Source: Desulfobulbaceae bacterium (GTDB lineage Bacteria > Desulfobacterota > Desulfobulbia > Desulfobulbales > Desulfocapsaceae). From it: DNA of 50,208 nt. The stretch covers positions 1-50,208 of the forward strand of contig WBUQ01000014.1 in assembly GCA_008933635.1 (NCBI GenBank), written 5' to 3'. The position numbers were made by a program, and so were the translations under genes. Of this stretch, positions 16,692 through 24,065 are shown one piece after another (the stretch's first letter is position 1; every line of letters begins with the position of its first letter). The notes under the pieces are model-generated. The model searched no databases and had not been told where the DNA came from. It saw nothing but the letters and a program-made list of their open reading frames with translations.

Positions 16692-16931
16692 TTATGCTGT
16701 CAGTCGCATCAAGGCTTTCTTTCTGTGTTCTCGCAGGAAATTCATGTCGAGATAACGGTGAACCTCGATCCAGTTTTCATGTGTTTCCACCGCCAGGGCC
16801 CGAATCAACCTGAGACCGCTTGGCGCGTTGGGGAAAACCCGATCCAAAGGACTCACCGCAAGTTTGTCTCCGACGATAGTGATGGTCAATCCTGTTTTCC
16901 GTGCCTCTGCGAGAACGGTCTGCGCATCCAT
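16692..16931 (-). pseudogene. Chimeric frame: TubC-like 5' part fused to IS256 transposase C-terminus
   Basis: It starts at ATG 16931 with a GGAGG site. Residues 1-31 (MDAQTVLAEARKTGL, then GDKLAVSPLD) are the front of a TubC-docking-like protein. From about 16838 the frame becomes the C-terminus of an IS256 transposase (FPNAPSGLRLIRALAVE, then NWIEVHRYLDM) and ends at 16692. The junction sequence cggrtt is shared with the plus-strand junction at about 15384, so this is one of two reciprocal chimeras made by an inversion. It lies 98 bases downstream of the DUF3631 gene and was probably the last gene of that operon. Confidence 0.7.
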
Positions 16932-17029
16932 AAACAACCTCCGTCAAATGAGTAATATTTCGCCTTGTGACGGCACAGATTCTGAAAAGGTAACATTCAA
17001 ACCCGCATTGTTATAGGTTTGTGTCTTTG

Positions 17030-18541
17030 TTACGGATAGAGAGGGGGGCCGAGGTAGCGTGCAAATGCCTCCGAAAACTGATCGAGCTCATATCCCTTGG
17101 CAGTGCTTGCGAAATCTAATCTGATGGTCTTTGAATAGATGCCGTAATCCTTGAGCTTAGCCGCAAGTTGCCGAGGTTTGATTGGAAACCCTCTGTCGTA
17201 AGTGGCCCATGGTTTTTCCTCATCTTCACACAAGCCCCTTAAAAGGTCTGTTGTGGCCATGCGGTCTATTTTGTTCAATTCAAACATTTCCTTTATGTCT
17301 CCTAAAAGTTCCGTCCCCTGTGAGAGGGACGAGCTCTCGGAGCCTGAGAGCTTCAGCGCTGCTTTTGTGGCAGTTTCAAACCATCCCTGACCAGCAACCA
17401 TGGCAATTGCCAAGAGAGGTTCCCAGTTGTCCTGTGCTCGGTCGTTCAAACTCTGTGGCAATGACGGTCTGGCCTGCCTGACCGCCTCTGCGCAGTCATT
17501 CGCAAAACGTGCGAGTTTTGCCGCCAGTGTAGGAAACAGATCAGGTTCTGCGTGTCGGATACGCTCGACTGACTCGGTAGCAAGCTTCCGTGGCAACTCC
17601 AAGACGACAGCCCTGTCCATGAGTGTTGCCGAAAGGTGGCCAATTCCTGAAAGAGCTTTTGCCCCCCATGTCGAGAATTTAGTCGGGGTGAATGTCTCCC
17701 CGACCGTGCGGATTACATACGCGCTGTCACGAGTATGACCACTGTTGATGATCCCTCTCAATTCCTCGTTGTCTCTCAGGCAAGCATCAGTCTCATCTAT
17801 CAGCAGTGTTGGTTTCCATGCATCGATTGCCCGGAAAAGTGCCGCCGGTGATATATTGGAGGCCGTGATCGGTCTGGCAGAAAGCTTGCCAAGGATCGTA
17901 AGAAGCATCGTTTTCCCACAACGCTTTTCTGGTGCTGTGATGACTGCCAGTGGTGCCACCTGCACAACGTCCATGAACCACGTCATTGCAGCCCACAGAG
18001 CAACCGCGTCAGCCACCTCTTGAGAACAAATGATAAATCTTCTAACGGTGATGGAAATCTGCGTAAGTAGCTCGGCGGGGTCAATCTGCTTTTCCCATGT
18101 AACTACCTCCCGGAAGGGAAGATCTTCGCCTATACCAGGAGACTCTCTTTCAATCTTAACGAGCTTATCCAGTAATGTAACTCTCACCCCAAGAAGGCCA
18201 GCCTTGTCTACGCGCACTCGGTCGTATTCGATTAACGATAACCTGGCAAGATCCCGAATGACTTCTTCGTCGTTTACAGGTGCATGTTCTTCTGTGAGGG
18301 GGTGTATATCCGTAACAAGGTCACAACCCTTTGTTTCTGCTGTTTCGTGAAAATCTCTATCCGTAACAAAAAGGAAGCGTGATAGTTTATCCGTCACAAC
18401 CTGATTGCCCAACTCATGTTCCTGTTCAGGCCAAGGCAAGAGATTAGGGTGAAGTTTGCAAGTATCCAAGCAAGAGTGAATGGCAAGCTTGCTGTCATCT
18501 TCGCGTAAGGCCTCAGTCCGCTTCAGTCTGCCGAGTCTCAT
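17030..18541 (-). CDS. DUF3631 mobile-element ATPase
   Basis: About 503 residues. A divergent N-terminal region is followed by a P-loop ATPase with a Walker A-like TAPEKRCGKTMLL and a Walker B-like PTLLIDETDA, then the DUF3631 C-terminal region. Proteins of this family are common on integrated elements and plasmids next to AlpA and integrase genes and are thought to act in element replication or helicase loading; that role is not proven. The start is placed at ATG 18541, which overlaps the AlpA stop as ATGA, so the two genes are coupled. It lies in the operon with the sigma-54-type promoter. Confidence 0.82.
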   Translation of the reverse strand: MRLGRLKRTEALREDDSKLAIHSCLDTCKLHPNLLPWPEQEHELGNQVVTDKLSRFLFVTDRDFHETAETKGCDLVTDIHPLTEEHAPVNDEEVIRDLARLSLIEYDRVRVDKAGLLGVRVTLLDKLVKIERESPGIGEDLPFREVVTWEKQIDPAELLTQISITVRRFIICSQEVADAVALWAAMTWFMDVVQVAPLAVITAPEKRCGKTMLLTILGKLSARPITASNISPAALFRAIDAWKPTLLIDETDACLRDNEELRGIINSGHTRDSAYVIRTVGETFTPTKFSTWGAKALSGIGHLSATLMDRAVVLELPRKLATESVERIRHAEPDLFPTLAAKLARFANDCAEAVRQARPSLPQSLNDRAQDNWEPLLAIAMVAGQGWFETATKAALKLSGSESSSLSQGTELLGDIKEMFELNKIDRMATTDLLRGLCEDEEKPWATYDRGFPIKPRQLAAKLKDYGIYSKTIRLDFASTAKGYELDQFSEAFARYLGPPLYP

Positions 18542-18720
18542 GAGTTGCTCTCCACACGGCATCCGGCCATAAATTTCTCGATATCCTCAATCCTGTAGCG
18601 AACTTGCCGGCCAAATTTGAAATACGGTATTCCCCGTTGAAAATGCCTGTCCTTCCTCAAGGTTGGAACGGCTCTTCCGGTGATCTTGGCAACTTCTTGC
18701 TCTGAGATAAACTGTGGCAT
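18538..18720 (-). CDS. AlpA/excisionase-family DNA-binding protein
   Basis: A 60-residue MerR/AlpA-type winged helix: MPQFISEQEVAKITGRAVPT, then LRKDRHFQRGIPYFKFGRQVRYRIEDIEKFM. Such proteins act as excisionase or as activator of integrase and prophage genes, and this one is two genes from a tyrosine recombinase. It is the first gene after the -24/-12 promoter candidate, with a GGGAGG ribosome site. Its stop overlaps the start of the DUF3631 gene. Confidence 0.85.
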   Translation of the reverse strand: MPQFISEQEVAKITGRAVPTLRKDRHFQRGIPYFKFGRQVRYRIEDIEKFMAGCRVESNS

Positions 18721-18764
18721 TTGGCACCTCCCGTGTGCTGTGAATGTCGTTTGCCACCCTATAT

Positions 18765-18780
18765 CTCAAGATGTGTGCCA
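18765..18780 (-). promoter_or_regulatory. Candidate sigma-54 promoter of the alpA operon
   Basis: On the minus strand the sequence reads TGGCAC-ACATC-TTGAG. The -24 element is perfect and the spacing is right. The -12 element differs from TTGC(A/T) at the C. It lies about 45 bases before the AlpA start, with activator-type half-sites about 110-170 bases further upstream. Confidence 0.6.
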
Positions 18781-18887
18781 ATATCGCTAAATAGGCTCCT
18801 GCGGCACTCAATGACCTAAGATGAAAGAGTTTATTGCAATAGTGATGACAGTAAGGCGGAGGTGTGGGAGTGGTGCTGAGGGGATCG

Positions 18888-18950
18888 GGTAACGATATCC
18901 AGAAATACGGTGACGATATATCGTTACCTGCGCTATTGAAGGTTACGATG
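18888..18950. promoter_or_regulatory. Cluster of enhancer-type half-sites
   Basis: Four copies of a half-site close to GGTNACGATAT occur: 18888-18898 (plus), 18909-18919 (plus), 18918-18928 (minus) and about 18941-18949 (plus, partial). The middle pair makes a near-perfect 20-base palindrome, GGTGACGATATATCGTTACC. Position relative to the -24/-12 promoter, and to the end of the adjacent activator gene, fits an upstream activating sequence for the Fis-type activator encoded at 18962-20311. Confidence 0.6.
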
Positions 18951-18961
18951 GAGTATCAGTC

Positions 18962-20311
18962 TTAGCGAAACTTCTTTGGATCGATAGCAAGTTTTTCAAT
19001 CTTCGACCGGAAAGTATTTAGCGGAATACCTGCTTTCTCCGCTGCCCTGGTGACATTGCCGCCGGACTGAGTAAGCAGTTTTTCGAAATATAGTATTTTC
19101 AAATCGCTATAACTCATTTTCCCGAGATGATCATTGTCAATTGGTTCAGTTGAAGATTGATATTCACTAAACCAATGAATAAGTTTCTCGCCATCTTGCT
19201 TACTATAAAAGAGTGGTAATATCTCATCCTTATTAAGAGCGTCGTCAACATACCCTTTCGCTTTTATAGTTCTTGATTTGAAAAGAATCAAATCCTCATG
19301 ACCTCTGTATCCAAGAAGGTAAGATAGCATTCGAAAACCTTTTTCAATTTGATTAATAATTGCTTGAAATTTTTCTTTCATCTCTCCATTGTGATCGAAT
19401 ATCGTTTCTCCAAGGTCAAATGGTGTGCTATCATTTTGAAAATTGATATCACAATGGTAATTTTTCAGTTCCTCTTCTAACCTATCAGTAGGCACTTTAT
19501 TTACATAATTAAGATCAATCCATAATGAAAACATATCTGCTGGATGCAGTTTGGTCAATTTTTCATCGACCATTGGTAATGAACCTCTAGTCAACTTCCC
19601 TGGGAATTTTTTTTCAAACATTATTCTTTGCCATTGCATAATTTTCCCAACTCTATCAACTTCCCTCACGTTCCCTGGCCAGTTATAACCAAGTAATGAG
19701 AGTATTTCGTATGGTCTAAGTTGCCTGAAGAAATCTTCGAATTTTTCGGCAAAAAAATAGAGTACATCCATTCTTCTATCGTGAAGAGGAGTTACATTAA
19801 ACGGGGAAAACCGATATAGCAATTCTTCTCTAAGCTTTTCCTCCCTGTTAGTTGCGGCGATAATATGCACCTTAGCTTCATCTTCTTTATCGCTGCCGAT
19901 AGCACGGAACTTTCCTGTCTCTACGAATGTCAAGAGCATTGCCTGAACATTCTCCGGCAATTCCCCAATTTCATCGAGAATTAGCGCCCCTCCATTTGTT
20001 TTCTTTATGAGTCCTTGTTTATCTGTGTTCGCACCAGTAAACGCTCCCTTTGTGTGTCCAAATAATTCTGATCTTGCCAAGCTTGAATCAGCGCCTACAA
20101 AATGACTACAATCAAGGTAAAGCACGGGGACTTTGCTTCCATATCTTTCTCGATAAATGGTTTTGTATCTATAAAGAAAATAACTTTTCCCTACTCCTGA
20201 AGGCCCAGTAACGAGAATAGGGGAATCTCCGGCAACATTGCAAAAAATATCGTAAGAATCTAGTAGTTTTGCCAACCCTGGAGGGGTTATTATCTTTTTA
20301 CCATTGACCAT
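18962..20311 (-). CDS. Sigma-54-dependent transcription activator (AAA+ with Fis-type HTH)
   Basis: A 449-residue enhancer-binding protein without an N-terminal sensor domain. The AAA+ domain begins almost at once: Walker A GPSGVGKS (36-43), GAFTGA (89-94), Walker B ALILDE (109-114), sensor I ATN and a WPGNVRE sensor II. A middle region of about 150 residues is unlike other activators. The C-terminus is a Fis-type HTH (GGNVTRAAEKAGIPLNTF, about 420-440). It lies between the integrase (30-base gap) and the sites it probably binds. I infer that it switches on the alpA-DUF3631 operon and so element excision or replication, through the host sigma-54. Confidence 0.88.
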   Translation of the reverse strand: MVNGKKIITPPGLAKLLDSYDIFCNVAGDSPILVTGPSGVGKSYFLYRYKTIYRERYGSKVPVLYLDCSHFVGADSSLARSELFGHTKGAFTGANTDKQGLIKKTNGGALILDEIGELPENVQAMLLTFVETGKFRAIGSDKEDEAKVHIIAATNREEKLREELLYRFSPFNVTPLHDRRMDVLYFFAEKFEDFFRQLRPYEILSLLGYNWPGNVREVDRVGKIMQWQRIMFEKKFPGKLTRGSLPMVDEKLTKLHPADMFSLWIDLNYVNKVPTDRLEEELKNYHCDINFQNDSTPFDLGETIFDHNGEMKEKFQAIINQIEKGFRMLSYLLGYRGHEDLILFKSRTIKAKGYVDDALNKDEILPLFYSKQDGEKLIHWFSEYQSSTEPIDNDHLGKMSYSDLKILYFEKLLTQSGGNVTRAAEKAGIPLNTFRSKIEKLAIDPKKFR

Positions 20312-20341
20312 TTGCTACCTCGCAGTATTAAAGAGAATTCA

Positions 20342-21472
20342 TCAGACCACTTCTTTTTTTGACTGCTTCTTTGTGGCCTCGCTGATGATATTATCAACCT
20401 TTTCTGCTGCTGCCCGTAAAGCATCATCCCTGAAATGGATGTACCGTTGCGTCATGGCAGGGCTCTTGTGCGTCATGAGTTTTTGCAGGGTAAACATGTC
20501 CACCTGTCCACTACTCGCAAGCATCGTTGCGTATAGATGCCGTAGACCGTGCATAGGGCGAAAGTCTGACGGTAGTCCTGCCTCCTTCTTGATTGCGTTG
20601 AAAGTCTTGTTAGCATCCCTTCTCGGTCCTCCGTTGCGGGCAGGGAAGACCCATTCAGAGTTGCTGGCGACACTTTCAAACACCTCCCTTGCCGCTCTGT
20701 TCATGGGGATCTTCTGCGATTTGCCGCCTTTGGGTTCCATGATCGAGATGAACCCCCGCTGAAAGTCCAGATCCTCCCACTTGAGCTTGAATATTTCGCC
20801 TCGCCTCATTCCGGTGAAGAGGGCAATTTTCATCATGGCCGCTGCCGCTGTCCTGTGCGTTGTATCGAGAACGGCAAGCAATCGCTGTAGCTGGTCCGTG
20901 TCGAGATCCTCGGTCTTGATGTTGTCCACACGTGGCAGTCCGATTGAAAACGATAGAGGAGGGCATAGACCGCGATCAGCACCGAAACGTAGTATGCGGC
21001 GGAGTAGCCCCAGGATATGCTTGACCGTTTGCGGGCTTTTGGTTTTCATCAGCTTGATGCGTAGACGGTCAGTGTCGAGCTTGATAATCTCAGCCGGTTC
21101 CTTGCTGCCGAATGATTTTTCAAGGAACAGAGTCCAACGGCTCAAATCGGGTTTAGATGCCTCGCCCCCTGGAAGGTGCTTCCGGTATTCGTTCCATATC
21201 TTCCTGACCGTCCATCTCTCTTCGTATTGTGCCCTTTCTGCTCTCTTCTCGGCCCCCGTCTTTTCCTTGCCCTCGATCATTTGCCCGCGTAGCGTGGAAG
21301 CTTTTGCAGGGGTCATAGCGTCCCGATACTGTCGCCCGACCTGAGTCTCAACAACCTTCCCGTCACGTTTGAAGACGGCATAATATACCTTTTCTGTGCC
21401 GGTTCCACCGATACGCTGCCGAATGCGAAAAAACACCCCAGGGTAGCTGGTCTTGTGTCTGGTGTTGTTCAT
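20342..21472 (-). CDS. Tyrosine recombinase (integrase)
   Basis: About 376 residues. It has an N-terminal arm-binding/DUF4102-unlike region, a core-binding domain (about 100-190) and a catalytic domain with the signature residues: R in TGMRRGEI, K in the following beta hairpin, HGLRH, a second H in THKSPAM and the tyrosine in TQRYIH. It should catalyse integration and excision of the island at the nearby tRNA-like site. The ATG at 21472 follows a strong GAGGGGGAG site, so a longer frame from a TTG at 21493 is not used. It is transcribed away from the attachment site. Confidence 0.92.
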   Translation of the reverse strand: MNNTRHKTSYPGVFFRIRQRIGGTGTEKVYYAVFKRDGKVVETQVGRQYRDAMTPAKASTLRGQMIEGKEKTGAEKRAERAQYEERWTVRKIWNEYRKHLPGGEASKPDLSRWTLFLEKSFGSKEPAEIIKLDTDRLRIKLMKTKSPQTVKHILGLLRRILRFGADRGLCPPLSFSIGLPRVDNIKTEDLDTDQLQRLLAVLDTTHRTAAAAMMKIALFTGMRRGEIFKLKWEDLDFQRGFISIMEPKGGKSQKIPMNRAAREVFESVASNSEWVFPARNGGPRRDANKTFNAIKKEAGLPSDFRPMHGLRHLYATMLASSGQVDMFTLQKLMTHKSPAMTQRYIHFRDDALRAAAEKVDNIISEATKKQSKKEVV

Positions 21473-21486
21473 TGTCTCCCCCTCGT

Positions 21487-21518
21487 TATCCAACCATTAT
21501 CCAACCCTATATCCAACC
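21487..21518 (+). repeat. Three short direct repeats before the integrase
   Basis: Three copies of tatccaacc begin at 21487, 21498 and 21510, spaced 11 and 12 bases apart (about one helical turn). They lie between the integrase start and the tRNA-like attachment site, where arm-type integrase or excisionase sites usually occur. They may also regulate the integrase gene. Confidence 0.6.
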
Positions 21519-21645
21519 TTCAAAATATATTATGGGGAAAAAAGAGGAAAGTCAATACCATTAAATATCATTACTAAGATCAAGTAATAGCGTTCAAATA
21601 TAAAATTGTCCTTGTATATACGGGTTGTTTGGGGAATAGTAGTCT

Positions 21646-21695
21646 TCGGCCTCCGAAGCCAAAGGTCGTGCGTTCGAATCGCATCCCGTCTACCA
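21646..21695 (+). tRNA. 3' part of a tRNA-Arg(CCG): island attachment site
   Basis: This sequence reads as the 3' part of a tRNA. It has an anticodon loop CTCCGAA with anticodon CCG, a T arm GTGCG-TTCGAAT-CGCAT, an acceptor strand CCCGTCT, a discriminator A and an encoded CCA at 21693-21695. Upstream, the D arm and the 5' acceptor strand do not pair well: positions 2-71 and 28-42 mismatch and the D stem is poor. So this is likely the attachment-site copy (attR-like) left by the integrated island, not a working tRNA. The intact gene should lie at the other island end, left of this window. Confidence 0.7.
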
Positions 21696-21700
21696 ATAAT

Positions 21701-21743
21701 ACGGCCGCTTGAAAAGATAGTTTTCAAGCGGCCGTTTCTTTTT
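21701..21743 (+). terminator. Strong rho-independent terminator after the tRNA-like site
   Basis: A perfect 15-base stem (21701-21715 with 21721-21735), a 5-base loop and a T-rich tail. It probably ended the original tRNA transcript. Confidence 0.85.
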
Positions 21744-21745
21744 GT

Positions 21746-22069
21746 GAAGCTATTGTGAAGGAAATCCTCCTGTAAGGTTTTCCCCTTAATCTCACACCTA
21801 ACCGATCCACTCTGGTGGAAGTATGTCGACGAATATATTGTCCTGTGCATCCGGTTCGCACGGAGAATCTGTCAATACGCGCCCACCACAATCCCCACAG
21901 CTTTTCCCTCGCCGCCTTGAGTTTCCTGAATGAGGTATTACCTGTAACCATACGGAGAAAGGATACGGGGAAATCGCCTGCGCAATACCTGGCGGTTTCA
22001 CACCTCAACTGTTCCGAAGAAAATTCAGGTTCTCAATCGGAACATCTCTTCAGACTGGAGGGCCATGAC
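21746..22069. other. Gap with no visible gene
   Basis: About 320 bases between the island end and the PA14 lipoprotein gene. Frames here have no ribosome site or recognisable domain. The final 15 bases carry the GGAGGG site of the next gene. Confidence 0.5.
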
Positions 22070-22663
22070 GTGTTCTATAAATCCATTATTCTTATAGCAA
22101 TGCTCCTTACGCTGGTAGCAGGATGCACTGGCCCGCGGGCGACGCTTGACGGCAAAGTCCCTGAAGATCGTCTGGAGCCGGGACTCCGGGTGCTGTATTT
22201 CAACGGAAAGTTTGACAAGGTCGGGCAGGTCCCCAGCGGGGACAGAGCACTTATGGAAAAGGGTAGACCGGGCGCGCCCATCTTGGTGATCGATCACCAG
22301 TTCGGCGATAACGAGGTGTATGACAGCGGCAGGAACCGCAGTGTTGGCGTGCAGATGAAGGGGTATCTCCTCCTCGACCGGAAGGGGATGTACGAGTTCC
22401 AGGCCCTGTCCAACGATGGGGTCGAGGTCTTCATCGACGGCAGAAGCATCCTCATCGATCCGGAAGTACATTCTGACCGGCTGTCCGATGTCGCGACAGT
22501 AGCCGTGCAGGAAACCGGATGGCATGCGCTGATGGTCAAGTATTTCCAGCGGAAGGGCTCGGCGGCGCTCACGCTGTACTGGAAACTCCCGGGCAATGAT
22601 ACGTTCGAAGTGATTCCCGCGAAGGCGTATGCGCACCTGCCGGACGAACCCGCGATCAAATAG
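22070..22663 (+). CDS. PA14-domain lipoprotein
   Basis: The start is placed at GTG 22070, with GGAGGG 7 bases upstream, because it gives a typical lipoprotein signal ending LVAGC. The mature protein of about 180 residues carries a PA14-type beta domain (GMYEFQALSNDGVEVFIDG near the middle, then GWHALMVKYF), found in secreted glycosidases, adhesins and toxins and generally binding carbohydrate. It is probably anchored in the outer membrane or periplasm. A longer frame to 21815 runs through non-coding sequence and is not used. Confidence 0.75.
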   Translation: MFYKSIILIAMLLTLVAGCTGPRATLDGKVPEDRLEPGLRVLYFNGKFDKVGQVPSGDRALMEKGRPGAPILVIDHQFGDNEVYDSGRNRSVGVQMKGYLLLDRKGMYEFQALSNDGVEVFIDGRSILIDPEVHSDRLSDVATVAVQETGWHALMVKYFQRKGSAALTLYWKLPGNDTFEVIPAKAYAHLPDEPAIK

Positions 22664-22722
22664 GTTGAAAAAGGACAACCTGATCGGGGTCCGTCCCCTG
22701 TTGCAGGAAGGATTCCCGCTGG

Positions 22723-22965
22723 CTAGCGGCGACCCCGCTCTTTCTCGATCTGGTCGACAATGACTCCGCCGACGACGCCGGCGGCGCCACCGATTACGGC
22801 GCCGGTCGTGCCGCTACCGCCTGAGAGCGCGCCAACAGCCGCCCCGGCTCCGGCGCCGATCGCGCCGCCGCTCAGCATCCTCTGTTCCGTATTGCTCATC
22901 CCGGCGCATCCGGATATCAGGCCAGCCAGCATGAACAAGGCAAGTAATTTGGCGATACTTTTCAT
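22723..22965 (-). CDS. Glycine-zipper lipoprotein
   Basis: 80 residues from ATG 22965 (GGAGG site upstream). It has a signal peptide ending LISGC, a short linker, and a glycine-rich segment GGAIGAGAGAAVGALSGG followed by more G-x-x-x-G spacing, typical of glycine-zipper outer-membrane lipoproteins such as SlyB/OsmB-like proteins. It ends in a charged tail, QIEKERGRR. Such proteins insert in or support the outer membrane. The specific role is unknown. Confidence 0.8.
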   Translation of the reverse strand: MKSIAKLLALFMLAGLISGCAGMSNTEQRMLSGGAIGAGAGAAVGALSGGSGTTGAVIGGAAGVVGGVIVDQIEKERGRR

Positions 22966-23101
22966 AATCTGCCTCCTTGCATCGAAGCAAAACAACAATA
23001 GGGGACATGCCCCGATTCAGATTTACTCATCCGGCAGCGATGAACACGAAGAGTCCCGCCGCTCCCGCGCGGACAGGAGTCCACAGCCAGGGCTGCTCAC
23101 G

Positions 23102-23121
23102 ATGCCCGCCTTCGCGGGCAT
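23102..23121. repeat. REP-like hairpin
   Basis: Perfect 8-base arms atgcccgc and gcgggcat with a CTTC loop, in a gap of 364 bases that has no gene. The form is like the repetitive extragenic palindromes common in GC-rich proteobacteria. Confidence 0.6.
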
Positions 23122-23329
23122 GACGACAGGATGCGCGCAAGCCCTGGGTGGTTTGAGAATATGACGATGCTTCAGGATGTTATTCGTCCTGACTTTCAAT
23201 GGACCGAAGGATGATGCTCATCAGTGACCCAATACCGGCGCTCGGTTCCCAGCAACGGACTGTCCCCTTACAACGATCAGGGGCATGCCGCGTCAGGAAG
23301 CCGGCTGGCCGCACGGGATCTGCCGCGAA

Positions 23330-23686
23330 TCAGCAGTAATCTTCCATGGAGAAATGCTCGCCATCAAGTTTGACGAAATGCACCCCGTCGAATTTGGGCA
23401 ATCCAGCTATTTTCCAGGCTACCTCCGGATTCTCGAACTGGTCGTAGACACATTTGCCCTTCTGGTGAACGTGTTTGCAGACATAGTTGAGGATGGGGAA
23501 GTTGTGGAATTTCGCATAGTATGCGCGCATGAAGGTGATTATTTCCCTTTGCTTGGCCGACAGATGGGCAATGCCATGCTCCTGCGCGATCGCCTTGGCC
23601 ACCTCTTCATCCCACAGGTCCGGATCGGTGATGAAACCGTCTTTATCCAGCGGGATCCTCTTTCCTGAACAGTAGAGCTCACCCAT
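23330..23686 (-). CDS. DsrC/TusE-family sulfur-relay-like protein
   Basis: 118 residues from ATG 23686, preceded by an AGGAG site. It follows the DsrC fold: a DKDGFITDPDLWDEEVAKAI front, an AKQREIITFMRAYY helix and an RxY-like later part. DsrC carries sulfur on a C-terminal cysteine arm. Here the very last residue is cysteine (SMEDYC), but the second conserved cysteine about 10 residues earlier is absent, and the arm is longer than the usual GLPKPTGCV ending. It may therefore be a one-cysteine relay or regulatory relative and not the dissimilatory sulfite reductase partner. It stands alone, with no dsr or tus genes nearby. Confidence 0.8.
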   Translation of the reverse strand: MGELYCSGKRIPLDKDGFITDPDLWDEEVAKAIAQEHGIAHLSAKQREIITFMRAYYAKFHNFPILNYVCKHVHQKGKCVYDQFENPEVAWKIAGLPKFDGVHFVKLDGEHFSMEDYC

Positions 23687-24065
23687 GGATTTTCTCCTAT
23701 CTGTTGCGAAAACGCTCCCCTCTGAAAGCGCTGCAGGCAGTCCCCCTCTCATGCCACAACAGCCAGCAGTTCCGGTCGCGGCGTCAGGGGAGGAGAACCG
23801 TATCCAACCACGGTACCTGCACCGGTCAACCGGGCTTGAATCTGCTGGCATGTAGTAAATATAATCATCAATCCGTGAAGATGAAGAGGGGCTCGACCCG
23901 CTGGCAGCGCCAACCCTGCCGCCGGGGCGCTGTCGAAACGGCGCCGGGCATCAGCCGGTTTTCCGTATTATAGTGTAGTTGCGGACTGATGGATGCAGTA
24001 CCAAACGGGGCGCCGCCCGGATGACGGTTGCGGCGTCACTTTCCGGCACCGATAAGGAGCAGGCC
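23687..24065. other. Gap with no visible gene
   Basis: About 380 bases between two divergent genes, presumably holding both promoters. A cgtattatagtg stretch at about 23963 may be a -10 region for the ATPase gene. Nothing else stands out. Confidence 0.4.

Noticed and set aside
21618-21695. A complete tRNA-Arg gene
   Set aside because: The 5' acceptor strand, the D stem and the anticodon stem have mismatches; only the 3' part is well conserved, so an attachment-site copy is more likely.
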